Below, one piece after another: positions 38,001-46,532 of a DNA stretch of 64,000 nucleotides (its first letter is position 1; each line of letters starts with the position of its first letter). A model generated the notes under the pieces. That model searched no databases. It saw only the letters and a program-made list of their open reading frames with translations, and was not told the origin of the DNA. Location: the NCBI RefSeq assembly GCF_029382255.1, contig NZ_JARLLG010000005.1:62001-126000 (forward strand), written 5' to 3'. A program made the translations under genes and the position numbers. This stretch comes from Isoptericola croceus (GTDB lineage Bacteria > Actinomycetota > Actinomycetes > Actinomycetales > Cellulomonadaceae).

Positions 38001-38459
38001 ACCGCGGGCAGTGCGTGGTACGTACCAGGCGCGCAGCGCGGTGAACGCCGTTCCGGTCTGGTCGGTCCAAGTCATGGAGATCGCCGACCAGGTGTCCTGG
38101 CCGTCGCCGCGCAGCACCCGTTCACGCGTACCGCCCTCGGTGCGCGACTCGTCGAGCTTGCCCCGCGCGTAGGAGATGACGTTGCGCTGGTCCTTTCCGC
38201 GCGGACGCCCGACCACGCCCCCGTTCGACGCACCGTTGAACGGCGTCGTGTGCGGCATGAGCAGTGCGATGTACGCGTCCAGCAGCGTCGACTTGCCCGA
38301 GCCGGAGGCGCCTGACAGCAGTGTCGCTGTCGAGGCAAACCGCACGACCTGGTGGCCGTCGTAGACGCCCCAGTTGACGAGTTGCAGGTCGCGCGCGACC
38401 CACTGCTGCCCGGTCGACGCCGCGGGGACGAGTCCGAAGAGCGTGTCGACCATGGTCAT
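35058..38459 (-). CDS. jetC: Wadjet SMC-like ATPase JetC
   Basis: 1133 aa, MukB/SMC-like. The ATPase head is split: Walker A GASGSGKS at 50-57 near the N-terminus, and the ABC signature (SGGE, 1015-1018) and Walker B (VFLDE, 1048-1052) near the C-terminus. Between them are two long Glu/Arg/Ala-rich coiled coils around a hinge region at about 480-600. It hydrolyses ATP to extrude DNA loops and sense plasmid-sized circles. The start overlaps the jetB stop by four bases; an ATG two codons later is the only alternative. Confidence 0.95.
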   Translation of the reverse strand: MTMVDTLFGLVPAASTGQQWVARDLQLVNWGVYDGHQVVRFASTATLLSGASGSGKSTLLDAYIALLMPHTTPFNGASNGGVVGRPRGKDQRNVISYARGKLDESRTEGGTRERVLRGDGQDTWSAISMTWTDQTGTAFTALRAWYVPRTARGMDELVAVRATLDGELDVRALEASAAQRFARPGLIALGLTCFDTDKEFTARLHSVLGIGAAGGGSKAVGLLSRIQAGQQITTVDALYKAMVLEEPETLAKADQVVEHFDDLASTRTQMLTAQAQVRALRPIRQHRAAVETACERLVVIDELGDLSSAHGPAALWRYESRLDLLRSVEDEVRQAHRAAAAEVRSLDASHQARKAELEGVKQTLYAAGGDKIAAAARELEGANAALAAAGKARGRLDLALEVLGTTVSTGADFERCRAASRAALDGETGTRATLRNELHGAYDRASSTRRELEQLESEHQALGRRHGNVPEALHQTRLALAHAAGLTAEELPFVAELVEVRAEYEPWREAFNLALGGFATTLLVDVDRLADFRRAIDGVPSRTRLRFEGVSTGLPVDVGYDERTMSGRLDLKRGPFAGWLAARLATSYDYVCVDAAADLGRHRRALTSAGQTSDGDRGAHGGQGRGNVLGFTNSRRLAELERQIVTAREAARLAAEAQYGAEARRDALEEKLRAHGVVVELTWDEIDVAAARDAVARWAQVATDARAGNADVVALQERAEALDRDVDGLFQQLTLRGDERDRLRERWSSLSDAVDGAQAAVDAAQEAGTQVSDAHRAYLQSLLPADDEGEASDPAAALARFDASIDRVADKLDHDRDQANSAVAAGRDALRTIFESFVRQWPNPDLGTDPEKSYTDFDRTLATLESDRLHELAEKWRRSLLRLSGADLTDLDNSMSSAVREIEERIAPVNEILAELPFADDDHRLSIMARRTQSAVVARFRKDLRGVRTLLAPDATDAEREARYARMERVIDRIRRTSPDFADLVDVRRHVRLEAEKVDLDGHHVAVYDHIGEKSGGESQELVAFIVGAALRYQLGDAGAGRPRYAPVFLDEALIKADARFTGRAVGAWRGLGFQLVIGAPLDKVSALEPHVAASYVVVKGADGRARARAVVGADEIDTGGASPGDDETSGVP

Positions 38460-39193
38460 GCGTCGTCACCCTCCTCGAGGCCGGACTCCCGGTCGGGCTC
38501 CGGCGCCACTTGGGTCGCGCCACCGTCCCGCAGCCATTCGACGAGCTCGGTGACCCGCTCGACGCTCAGCACGACATCGACCAGCCCGGTGACCACATAG
38601 CGCCCCTCGGACTCCTCGACGAGGAAGCCCTCCTTCTCCAGGCGCTGGATCGCCGCGCGGATCTCGCGCTGCCGCGCCGATACGTTGTTCTCGTCCCGGT
38701 CGAGGTAGGTCAGCGCCGTCTGCTCCAGCTCCTCGCGGTCGACGCGCGCGGCCTCCTCACCGGCACCGTACACGCGCTGCGACGCGGTCCGCAGGTGGAC
38801 CAACAGCACGGTCTCGGCCCTCGAGTACGACTCGTCGCGCAGCAGCACCGGCACGTCCAGCTCGCCTGAGCGCACCTGTCGCTTGTAGGCCAGCCCACGA
38901 TCGTGGTCGACGACGAGGTGGATGAAAAGGTCGTGCAGCCGCGACTCGATCGCGCCCTGGTGCTCCAGCAAGGCACGCCACCGGGCCGGGTTCTTCGCCT
39001 GGGACAGGTGCCGGCGCCGCAGGAGCTGCACGAGCACGCGCCGTGCCTCCGGGTCGAGCGTCCCGGTGTCCCCCGGGAACAGCTCGGTGGGGTCCGCCTC
39101 CATCGGTACGGGCGTGATGAATCCATCGACGTCGGGCACCGGGGCCTGCGGCACCTCGTCCTCGAATGCGCTGTCGACCAACTCGTCGGTCAC
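38456..39193 (-). CDS. jetB: Wadjet subunit JetB (DUF4194)
   Basis: 245 aa. Acidic N-terminus, then a winged-helix MukE-like region, including [38 protein letters not shown] and [20 protein letters not shown]-type motifs that match DUF4194. In Wadjet, JetB bridges the kleisin JetA and the ATPase JetC. It overlaps both neighbours by four bases. Confidence 0.9.
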   Translation of the reverse strand: MTDELVDSAFEDEVPQAPVPDVDGFITPVPMEADPTELFPGDTGTLDPEARRVLVQLLRRRHLSQAKNPARWRALLEHQGAIESRLHDLFIHLVVDHDRGLAYKRQVRSGELDVPVLLRDESYSRAETVLLVHLRTASQRVYGAGEEAARVDREELEQTALTYLDRDENNVSARQREIRAAIQRLEKEGFLVEESEGRYVVTGLVDVVLSVERVTELVEWLRDGGATQVAPEPDRESGLEEGDDA

Positions 39194-40686
39194 CCGCGCA
39201 CCTCCTCAATCGTCTCGTCGTCAGGCGTGCGCACCGCTGCCCGCCCGAACGCCAGTCGTCGCCGCGACCCGTCGGGACGCACGGCGGTCACGAACGAGAT
39301 CTCGTCCGGCTCAGCCTCGCCCGTGTCCTCCGCGAGCTCGAGCAGCCCAATCAGGTCGACGGGTCGCCGCAGCTCGTCGGGAGCCTGCTCGAAGGCCTGT
39401 CCGACGTCGAGGCCAGCGCCAGCCTCGAGCCGTTCGGCCAGCCGCCGAAGGTACGCCGCGAGTTCGCCATAGTGCGGCCCGCCCCAGACACGGGCGTCGT
39501 CGAGCGAACCGTGGTCGCCGTCGTCGTCCCAGTCGGCGAGCGGCTCCGGCGGGACGGCAGGGCGCAGGTCGTGCAGCGTCTCACGCAGGTTCCCCACGTG
39601 GGCGCGCGGCAGCCGCGGCGCCACCTCGACTGCCTCGCCGGGCCGCGACCCGGGCACCCACGCGCTGAGCCCGCTGATCGCCTCTCGTAGCAACTCGTCG
39701 ACCTGCCGGTCACGCAGCGGGTCGTGGTGACGCACCTGCGTCGTGATGACGCGTGAGGCACGTCGCTGGGCGGTCAGGACGTCGTCGAGCCCGGTCTCGA
39801 TCTGCCGGGTGATGCTGCGCAGCTCGGCGCGCTGGTGTGCCGGGAGCTGGCGCGCGAACCGGTGCCGCAGGACGACGTCGAGCTGGGCGGCGAGGTTGTC
39901 GAGCCGCTCGCGGTCGTCGATGAGCCTCAGTGCGCCGGCGAAGGCGCGTCCCTCGGCGGTCGCGCTGAGGAGTTCGTCGGCACGCTCGAGGTACTCGGCC
40001 AGCACCTCGCCGGTCGGTCGCTCGTCCTGCCGCAGTGCGGCGACGACGTCACGCTGTATCGCCTTGATCGACTCCGCCACGCGAGCGAAGTCAGCCGGCA
40101 GCTCGCGGACCAGCGCGAGGACGTTCTCCGCCTCCTCGACGAGCACCTCGTCGTCGACCTCCTCAACCGTGCCGGTCACCTCGAGGCGCTCCAGCTCGGT
40201 CTGCCGCTGGCGGATCTCCGCGTCGAGCCGCGCCATCCTCGTCAGGACGTCCGGATCAGAGTCCTGCGCCAGCCGGTCGACTGCCTCGAGCAGTGTGCGG
40301 ACGCGCGACTCGGTGACACGGCCACGCGCTCCCCCGGCCCGTCCGGCGACTTCGAGCGCCCCCACCGCGTGCGCCGACAGCCGGTAGTTCTCGGCGTCGC
40401 CGTCGTCGACCTGCCGGATCAACCACCCGGCGTTGACCCAGTCCCGACACAGGTCACGGGCACCGCCGTCCGGGATACCGTCGTGTCCGGCGGAGCGGAG
40501 CTGGTCGAGCGCATCGTCGACCTCCGTGTGCGCCTCGGCGACGGGGACCACCGGGCGCGCGGAGGTGAACACAGACGACAGGACGGTGACCACCAGCGGG
40601 GCGTAGCGTTTGTGCAGCAGGGCGAGCATCGGGCTCTTGAATGCGCGCAGCGCCCCCTCGTACGCCCCGTCGACGCGTGCTCTCAT
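39190..40686 (-). CDS. jetA: Wadjet kleisin-like subunit JetA (DUF3375)
   Basis: 498 aa. The N-terminal [19 protein letters not shown] and the long helical middle with Arg/Glu/Leu-rich segments match DUF3375, the MukF-like kleisin of Wadjet. It closes the JetC ring and carries JetB. The ATG at 40686 is taken as start, 25 bases after the leuS stop; a TTG at 40722 overlapping leuS is possible but weaker. No good ribosome-binding site is visible, so expression may depend on read-through from leuS. Confidence 0.92.
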   Translation of the reverse strand: MRARVDGAYEGALRAFKSPMLALLHKRYAPLVVTVLSSVFTSARPVVPVAEAHTEVDDALDQLRSAGHDGIPDGGARDLCRDWVNAGWLIRQVDDGDAENYRLSAHAVGALEVAGRAGGARGRVTESRVRTLLEAVDRLAQDSDPDVLTRMARLDAEIRQRQTELERLEVTGTVEEVDDEVLVEEAENVLALVRELPADFARVAESIKAIQRDVVAALRQDERPTGEVLAEYLERADELLSATAEGRAFAGALRLIDDRERLDNLAAQLDVVLRHRFARQLPAHQRAELRSITRQIETGLDDVLTAQRRASRVITTQVRHHDPLRDRQVDELLREAISGLSAWVPGSRPGEAVEVAPRLPRAHVGNLRETLHDLRPAVPPEPLADWDDDGDHGSLDDARVWGGPHYGELAAYLRRLAERLEAGAGLDVGQAFEQAPDELRRPVDLIGLLELAEDTGEAEPDEISFVTAVRPDGSRRRLAFGRAAVRTPDDETIEEVRG

Positions 40687-40711
40687 GACCCGGACACCGA
40701 GACCGGCGCCC

Positions 40712-43669
40712 TCAGACGACAATGTTCACGAGCTTGGGCGCCCGCACGATCACCTTGCGGATCTCGGCACCGTCGATCGCGCGCTGGACGTTGGGCTCGT
40801 CCAGCGCAGCGGCCTGCAGGTCTGCCTCGGAGATGTCCGGGGCCACCTCCAGCCGGCCGCGCACCTTGCCCTTGACCTGCACCACGCACGTGACCGTCTC
40901 CGCCACGAGGTACTGCTCGTCGGCGACGGGGAACGGCTCGCGCGCCAACGACTCGTCGTGGCCGAGCCGTTCCCACAGCTCCTCGGCGATGTGCGGGGCG
41001 ATCGGCGCGACCATCTGCACCAGCGGCTCGACGGCGGCACGCGGCACCGAGTCCAGGCCCGTCAGGTGGTTGTTGTACGTGATGAGCTTGGCGATCGCCG
41101 TGTTGGGCCGCATGTGCTCCATCTCGACGCGGACCTCGGCGACGGTGCGGTGCAGGGCCCGCAGCGTGGCGGTGTCCGGGTCGTCGTCGGTGACGACCAG
41201 GGCCCCGGTCTCCTCGTCCACGACATTGCGCCACAGGCGCTGCAGGAATCGCTGCGAGCCGACGACGTCACGGGTGTTCCACGGCCGCGACAGGTCCAGC
41301 GGGCCCATCGCCATCTCGTAGACACGGAACGTGTCGGCGCCGTACTCGGCGTACATGTCGTCGGGCGTGACGACGTTCTTCAGGGACTTGCCCATCTTGC
41401 CGTACTCGCGCTGGACCGGTGCGCCGTGGTACGTCCATCCGGTCTGCTCGTCGCCGGCGACCTCCGCGGCGGGCACGTAGGTGCCGCGGTCGTCGGTGAA
41501 GGCGTACGCCTGGATGTAGCCCTGGTTGAAGAGCTTGCCGAAGGGCTCGCGCGAGCTGACGTGGCCCAGGTCGTACAGGACCTTGTGCCAGAACCGGGCG
41601 TACAGCAGGTGCAGCACGGCGTGCTCCACCCCACCGACGTAGAGGTCGACGCCGCCGGCCGGGCCGGAGGTGTCGTTGTGGCGCGGGCCCATCCAGTACT
41701 GCTCGAGCGCCGGGTCGACCACGGGGACGCCGTCGGCCACGCCGCCGGAACGTTCCGCACCCCACGTCGGGTCCAGGTAGCGCAGGTAGTACCAGCACGA
41801 CCCGGCCCAGTTCGGCATGGTGTTGGTGTCGCGGCGATACTGCTGCGGGCCGTCGCCCAGGTCGAGGGTGACGTTCACCCAGTCGTCGTTGCGGCCCAGC
41901 GGCGCCTCCGGCTCGGAGTCGGCGTCGTCGGGGTCGAAGGTGCGGGGCGAGTAGTCGGGCACCTCCGGCAGGTCGACGGGCAGCTGCTCGCCCGGGATGG
42001 CGACCGGGCGACCGTCCTCGTCCCACAGGATGGGGAACGGCTCGCCCCAGTAGCGCTGACGGCTGAACAGCCAGTCGTTGAGCCGGTAGGTTGTGGTCCC
42101 CTCGCCGGTGCCCTTGCCCTCCAGCCATCGAACGATCTTGGTCTTGGCGTCCGCGACACCCAGGCCGTCCAGCGAGATCTCGTCGTTGGACGAGTTCACG
42201 GTCACGCCGTCACCGGTCCACGCACCCTCGTGGCCGTCGGGCAGACCCTCGGCCGGCTCGACGGTGTGCACGACGGGCAGCTCGAAGGCCTGGGCGAACG
42301 CGAAGTCGCGGTCGTCGCCGCCGGGCACGGCCATGATCGCGCCCGTGCCGTACCCCATCAGCACGTAGTCGGCGGTGAACACCGGCACGGTCGTACCGGT
42401 GACGGGGTTGACCGCCAGGTGGCCGGTGAACACGCCGGTCTTCTTGCCGGCGTCGGCCTGCCGCTCCACCGCTGTCTTGGCCGCGGCCTCCCTGCGATAG
42501 GCGGCCACGGCCTCGACCGGGCTCGCGTGCCCGCCGGTCCAGACGTCGCGCGTGCCCTCCGGCCAGGTCGCGGGGACCTCGTCCAGCAGCGCGTGCTCCG
42601 GGGAGACCACCATGAACGTCGCCCCGAACAGGGTGTCGGGGCGCGTGGTGAAGACCTCGATCTCGCCGCCCGCACCGGCAGCGTCGACGGACGCGTCGCC
42701 GGAGCCGACCACGTGGAAACGGACGTTCGCACCGGTGGAGCGTCCGATCCAGTTGCGCTGCATCGCCTTGACCTTCTCGGGCCAGTCGATGAGGTCCAGG
42801 TCGTCGGTCAGGCGGTCCGCGTACGCGGTGATGCGCATCTTCCACTGGCGCAGGTTCTTGGTGAACACCGGCATGTTGCCGCGCTCGGAGCGGCCGTCGG
42901 CCGTGACCTCCTCGTTGGCCAGCACCGTGCCGAGGCCGGGCGCCCAGTTCACGGGCGAGGAGTCGACGTAGGCCAGGCGCTGGGCGTCCAGCACGTCGCG
43001 CTGCTCGCCCGCGGCCAGCTCGGACCACGCACGGCCACCGGGCACGGCACGGGTGCCCTCGGCGTACTCGGTCTCGAGCTCGGCGATGCGCCGCGCCTTG
43101 CCGAGTCCGCCGTCGGACCGCACGTAGTCCCGGTCGTACCAGGAGTCGAAGATCTCCAGGAAGATCCACTGCGTCCAGCGCACGTAGTCGGAGTCGATGG
43201 TGGCGAAGGAGCGGCGCGGGTCGTGGGCCAGGCCCATCCGTCGCAGCTGCCGCTTGTAGACCGTGATGTTCTGCTCGGTGACACCGCGCGGGTGCTCCCC
43301 CGTCTGCACCGCGTACTGCTCGGCGGGCAGGCCGAAGGCGTCGAAGCCCATGGCGTGCAGCACGTTGTCGCCGCACATCATGCGGAACCGTCCCACCACG
43401 TCGGTGGCGATGAAGCCGAGCGGGTGCCCTACGTGCAGACCCGCGCCCGAGGGGTACGGGAACATGTCCATGATGAAGAACGGCTTGCCCTCGCCGGCGT
43501 GCTCGCCGTCGCCGCCGGTGAGCTCGCCCGAGGGGTTCGCGGCGTAGAACGTGCCGCGCTCGTCCCAGCGGTCCTGCCAGCGCTCCTCGATCTCCTGCGC
43601 GAGGGCAGGGGTGTACCGGTGGGCGGGCTCGGAGGGGCGGTGCTGCGTGTCGGTCTCTGGCGTGCTCAC
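40712..43669 (-). CDS. leuS: Leucyl-tRNA synthetase
   Basis: 985 aa class Ia synthetase. The HIGH motif appears as HVGH (79-82) and the KMSKS loop as KMGKS (758-762). The CP1 editing domain (about 260-490) carries [18 protein letters not shown] and the downstream [15 protein letters not shown]. The anticodon-binding and C-terminal domains are complete. The GTG start has TAGACT seven bases upstream. The Wadjet operon begins 25 bases downstream. Confidence 0.98.
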   Translation of the reverse strand: MSTPETDTQHRPSEPAHRYTPALAQEIEERWQDRWDERGTFYAANPSGELTGGDGEHAGEGKPFFIMDMFPYPSGAGLHVGHPLGFIATDVVGRFRMMCGDNVLHAMGFDAFGLPAEQYAVQTGEHPRGVTEQNITVYKRQLRRMGLAHDPRRSFATIDSDYVRWTQWIFLEIFDSWYDRDYVRSDGGLGKARRIAELETEYAEGTRAVPGGRAWSELAAGEQRDVLDAQRLAYVDSSPVNWAPGLGTVLANEEVTADGRSERGNMPVFTKNLRQWKMRITAYADRLTDDLDLIDWPEKVKAMQRNWIGRSTGANVRFHVVGSGDASVDAAGAGGEIEVFTTRPDTLFGATFMVVSPEHALLDEVPATWPEGTRDVWTGGHASPVEAVAAYRREAAAKTAVERQADAGKKTGVFTGHLAVNPVTGTTVPVFTADYVLMGYGTGAIMAVPGGDDRDFAFAQAFELPVVHTVEPAEGLPDGHEGAWTGDGVTVNSSNDEISLDGLGVADAKTKIVRWLEGKGTGEGTTTYRLNDWLFSRQRYWGEPFPILWDEDGRPVAIPGEQLPVDLPEVPDYSPRTFDPDDADSEPEAPLGRNDDWVNVTLDLGDGPQQYRRDTNTMPNWAGSCWYYLRYLDPTWGAERSGGVADGVPVVDPALEQYWMGPRHNDTSGPAGGVDLYVGGVEHAVLHLLYARFWHKVLYDLGHVSSREPFGKLFNQGYIQAYAFTDDRGTYVPAAEVAGDEQTGWTYHGAPVQREYGKMGKSLKNVVTPDDMYAEYGADTFRVYEMAMGPLDLSRPWNTRDVVGSQRFLQRLWRNVVDEETGALVVTDDDPDTATLRALHRTVAEVRVEMEHMRPNTAIAKLITYNNHLTGLDSVPRAAVEPLVQMVAPIAPHIAEELWERLGHDESLAREPFPVADEQYLVAETVTCVVQVKGKVRGRLEVAPDISEADLQAAALDEPNVQRAIDGAEIRKVIVRAPKLVNIVV

Positions 43670-43676
43670 GCCGGCG

Positions 43677-43682
43677 AGTCTA
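43677..43682 (-). promoter_or_regulatory. -10 box (TAGACT) of leuS
   Basis: TAGACT lies seven bases before the leuS GTG (43669); leaderless spacing. This may also be the promoter that drives the Wadjet operon. Confidence 0.5.
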
Positions 43683-43720
43683 CCGGCCTGACACCGGGCG
43701 CCCGGCAGCGATTTCGCCCC

Positions 43721-44383
43721 TCAGAACGACGCGATCAGAGCCGGTCCGACGGCGAGAAGCAGCCAGGCGACGGCCACGACGTACCCGATGGCGAGGATCA
43801 CCCAGCGGCTGCCCACCACGACGCGGCGCAGGCTCTCACCGGCAGGGAGGTCGCCGGTCTGCACGGCGCGCACGACCTGCACCCACAGCAGGGGCCACAT
43901 CACCGTCCACACGACCATGCAGGCCGGGCAGAGCGCGACCAGCGAGTAGAAGCTGGTCCACATGAGGAAGACGATGAGCACCTGACCGAGCACGGTGCCG
44001 ACCAGCAGGCTGAGCATGTACCAGCGCGGCAGCCGCGCGCCCACGAGCAGCACGACACCGGTGGTGATCACCACCGGGAAGGCCGCCACCCCGATGAACG
44101 GGTTGGGAAAGCCGAGCAGGGCGCCCTGCCACGACCCCATGGCGACGCCGCAGTCGAGGAACACGTTGATGCTGCACGAGCCGACACGGTCCGGGTCCTG
44201 GAGCTTGAGGATCTTCTCGATCGCCAGCCACATCGAGCCGCCGAACCCGATCGCACCGAGCACGACCAGCAGCGTGCCGAAGGCGCGGGTGGACAGGCGG
44301 CGCAGCCCCGGCCCGTTCTCCGCGAGGTCCAGGTCGTCCGGGCTCCCGGGGGAACCAGCAGTGCTCACCGTCGTGTCGGTCAC
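43721..44383 (-). CDS. Vitamin K epoxide reductase (VKOR) family membrane protein
   Basis: 220 aa with four to five transmembrane helices. The four VKOR cysteines are present: Cys70 and Cys78 in the loop GSCSINVFLDCG, and the active-site pair Cys152/Cys155 in LCPAC. Bacterial VKOR reoxidises a DsbA-like protein using menaquinone, supporting disulfide formation outside the membrane. No fused thioredoxin domain and no neighbouring DsbA gene are seen. The GTG at 44383 fits TACCGT six bases upstream. Confidence 0.92.
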   Translation of the reverse strand: MTDTTVSTAGSPGSPDDLDLAENGPGLRRLSTRAFGTLLVVLGAIGFGGSMWLAIEKILKLQDPDRVGSCSINVFLDCGVAMGSWQGALLGFPNPFIGVAAFPVVITTGVVLLVGARLPRWYMLSLLVGTVLGQVLIVFLMWTSFYSLVALCPACMVVWTVMWPLLWVQVVRAVQTGDLPAGESLRRVVVGSRWVILAIGYVVAVAWLLLAVGPALIASF

Positions 44384-44389
44384 GCGGTG

Positions 44390-44395
44390 ACGGTA
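44390..44395 (-). promoter_or_regulatory. -10 box (TACCGT) of the VKOR gene
   Basis: TACCGT is six bases upstream of the GTG at 44383, supporting that start over one six codons upstream. Confidence 0.4.
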
Positions 44396-44422
44396 CCGCA
44401 CCGACCTGGGGTGCCTCTGGAA

Positions 44423-44508
44423 GGCCGGCGATCAGGTCGGTCACGTGCGGCCGCTTCGGCACGCCTGCGTACCGATCCGGCCGCACATGACCGAAGCGAT
44501 CGGCGGCC
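44423..44508. terminator. Long imperfect hairpin downstream of the MFS gene
   Basis: Outer arms GGCCGGCGATC (44423-44433) and GATCGGCGGCC (44498-44508) pair at 10 of 11; inner arms 44437-44453 and 44478-44494 (TCGGTCACGTGCGGCCG and its near-complement) pair at 16 of 17. An alternative pairing joins CGCTTCGG (44452-44459) with CCGAAGCG (44491-44498). It starts 11 bases after the MFS stop and is probably its terminator, though it is unusually long. Confidence 0.7.
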
Positions 44509-44519
44509 AGAGGGTGCCG

Positions 44520-45728
44520 TCAAGTTGAGACCGGCACCGGTGCCCGCCGCGACCGTACCGACGCGAGCACGATGAGCAGGCCCACCACCGTGAGCACCAG
44601 CCCTGTCCAGGCCGGGGCCACGTACCCGTAGCCGGCGGCGATGACGAGCCCGCCGAAGAACGCGCCGCCCGCGTTGGCCAGGTTGAGCGCCGAGTGGCAC
44701 AGGGCGGCGCCCAGGGACTCGGCCCGGGGTGAGAGGTCCATGAGCCGGGTCTGCATCGCCAGGCCGAGCACCTGCGAGGTGACGCCGAGCAGGAACAGAC
44801 CGGCCACGGCGCCCACCGGTGAGGTGGCGGTCAGCGCGAACAGCACGAGCGCTGCCGCGGTGGTCAGGAACCCGCCGACGACGGTGCCGAGCACGGAACG
44901 GTCGGCGAGCCGACCGCCCACGAGGGTGCCGACGGTCATCCCGACGCCCATCGCCGCGAGCACCCACGGCACGGCACCCTCGCGCATCCCGGTGACCTGC
45001 ACGACCGTCGGGGCCACATACGTGTAGACGGCGAACAGCCCACCGAACCCGATGGCACCGGCGCCGAACGCCACCCACAGCGGCCCGTTGGCCAGCGACC
45101 CGAGCTCGTGGCGCACGCTCGAATCGACCGGCCCGCGATCCGGCACGAACCGCCACAGGCCGAGCAGCGCGACACCACCGAGGAGGCCGATCAGCACGAA
45201 GGCCTGGCGCCACCCGAACACCTGCCCGACGGCGGTGGACAGGGGCACACCCACCACGGTGGCCACCGCCAGCCCGGTCATCATCACGGCCACCGCGTGC
45301 CCACGGCGCCCCGGCCCGGCGACCGAAGCCCCTACCGCTGCTCCGACGCCGAAGAAGGCGCCGTGCGGCAGACCGGCGAGGAACCGGCCGGCCACCAACC
45401 ACTCGATGCTCGGTGCGGCGGCGGAGACCACGTTGGCCACCGTGTAGGAGCCCATGAGCCACAGCAGCAGCCGACGGCGGGACGTCCGCGCGGCGGCGAC
45501 GGTCAGCAGCGGTGCTCCCACCACGACGCCGACGGCGTAGGCGGTCACGGCGTGCCCGGCCGTCGGGTCGTTGACACCCAGGTCGGCACCGAACTGCGGA
45601 AGCATGCCCATGGTGGCGAACTCGGTGGTGCCGATCGTGAACCCGCCGAGCGCGAGGGCGAAGAGCGCCCAGGAGGCGGGACTGAGCCGCGGGCGCCGCA
45701 GGTCAGGGCGGGAGGGAGCCAGGGTCAC
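44520..45728 (-). CDS. MFS transporter, DHA1/AraJ-like
   Basis: 402 aa with about 12 hydrophobic helices. The first helix carries FALALGGFTIGTTEFATMG, and the loop between helices 2 and 3 reads TVAAARTSRRRLLLWL, both typical of arabinose-efflux or chloramphenicol-type DHA1 exporters. The substrate is unknown. The GTG at 45728 is chosen because GAGGA lies six to seven bases upstream. A 16-bp inverted repeat lies just upstream, and a DtxR/MntR-type regulator gene precedes it by 75 bases on the same strand. Confidence 0.87.
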   Translation of the reverse strand: MTLAPSRPDLRRPRLSPASWALFALALGGFTIGTTEFATMGMLPQFGADLGVNDPTAGHAVTAYAVGVVVGAPLLTVAAARTSRRRLLLWLMGSYTVANVVSAAAPSIEWLVAGRFLAGLPHGAFFGVGAAVGASVAGPGRRGHAVAVMMTGLAVATVVGVPLSTAVGQVFGWRQAFVLIGLLGGVALLGLWRFVPDRGPVDSSVRHELGSLANGPLWVAFGAGAIGFGGLFAVYTYVAPTVVQVTGMREGAVPWVLAAMGVGMTVGTLVGGRLADRSVLGTVVGGFLTTAAALVLFALTATSPVGAVAGLFLLGVTSQVLGLAMQTRLMDLSPRAESLGAALCHSALNLANAGGAFFGGLVIAAGYGYVAPAWTGLVLTVVGLLIVLASVRSRRAPVPVST

Positions 45729-45741
45729 GGGGGTCCTCGTG

Positions 45742-45757
45742 GTCGAAACGATTCGAC
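45742..45757. promoter_or_regulatory. Inverted repeat upstream of the MFS gene
   Basis: GTCGAA-ACGA-TTCGAC, a perfect 6-bp dyad with a four-base spacer, 14 bases upstream of the GTG. It is a candidate operator. Confidence 0.4.
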
Positions 45758-45803
45758 GGCGTGACGCGAGCATCGCGCGCACACCGTCGGGGAGGGGCCC
45801 AGA

Positions 45804-46502
45804 CTACGCGCGGACCACGCGGATGCGCGACGCCGCCAGGTGCCCGAGGTCGACGGCGACCGCCCCCTGAGCCCCCGACCAGGTGACCGACAGCGTGCCG
45901 GCGTAGTCCCGGCGCCGGACGACCGTCACCTCGATGTCCAGCTCCAGGCCGAGCCCGGCGAGGTAGCGCAGCGCCTCGGGATCGGCGTCGGAGATCCGCG
46001 CCACGACGCCCCGCTCCCCCTCGGCGAGGTCGGCCAGCAGGATCGCGTCGGGACGCACCACGCGGCCGTCCGCCGTCGGGATCGGGTCCCCGTGCGGGTC
46101 GCGGTCGGGGTGACCGAGGCGCGCGTCGATCCGTTCGACCAGGCGGTCGGAGACAGCATGCTCGAGCACCTCGGCCTCGTCGTGCACCTCGTCCCAGCCG
46201 TAGCCGAGCTCGCGCACCAGCCAGGTCTCGATCAGCCGGTGCCGACGGACCATCGTCAGCGCGTGCCGCCGCCCGAGTTCGGTCAGCCACACCCCGCTGT
46301 ACGGTTCGTGCCCGAGCAGACCCTGCGCGGTCAACCGCCGGACCGTCTCCGAGACGGTCGAGGGCCCCACTCCGAGCCGGTCGGCGAGCAGCCCCGTGGT
46401 GACCTTGTCATCGCTCCACTCCTGCGCCGACCAGACGGTCTTCAGGTAGTCCTGCGCCACGGGGGTGAGGTCGGCCGGCTGCGAGATGTCGGTGTCGGTC
46501 AC
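45804..46502 (-). CDS. DtxR/MntR-family metal-dependent transcriptional regulator
   Basis: 232 aa. N-terminal winged helix (about 10-75) with AQDYLKTVWS, LADRLGVGPSTVSETVRRL and a wing region; a dimerisation and metal-binding domain with HRLIETWLVRELGYGWDEVHDEAEVLEHAVSD (the Glu and His residues are typical metal ligands) and the family motif HPDRDPHGDPIP; and a C-terminal FeoA/SH3-like domain at about 155-230. It probably senses manganese or iron. The GTG start fits TAGGCT seven bases upstream. Confidence 0.92.
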   Translation of the reverse strand: MTDTDISQPADLTPVAQDYLKTVWSAQEWSDDKVTTGLLADRLGVGPSTVSETVRRLTAQGLLGHEPYSGVWLTELGRRHALTMVRRHRLIETWLVRELGYGWDEVHDEAEVLEHAVSDRLVERIDARLGHPDRDPHGDPIPTADGRVVRPDAILLADLAEGERGVVARISDADPEALRYLAGLGLELDIEVTVVRRRDYAGTLSVTWSGAQGAVAVDLGHLAASRIRVVRA

Positions 46503-46509
46503 ACCTGAG

Positions 46510-46515
46510 AGCCTA
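46510..46515 (-). promoter_or_regulatory. -10 box (TAGGCT) of the DtxR-type regulator
   Basis: TAGGCT ends seven bases before the GTG at 46502, in the 30-base gap after the upstream gene; leaderless spacing. Confidence 0.5.
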
Positions 46516-46532
46516 CGCGGGGCCCGGCTGGA

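Noticed and set aside
33862-40686. Wadjet block as a previously undescribed system
   Set aside because: All four proteins match the known JetABCD set with the known motifs and order; it is interesting but not new.
40610-44575. A 1321-codon open frame on the plus strand opposite leuS
   Set aside because: It mirrors leuS and jetA codons, is rich in His, Arg, Gly and Val, and has no recognisable domain. High-GC genes produce such long antisense frames.
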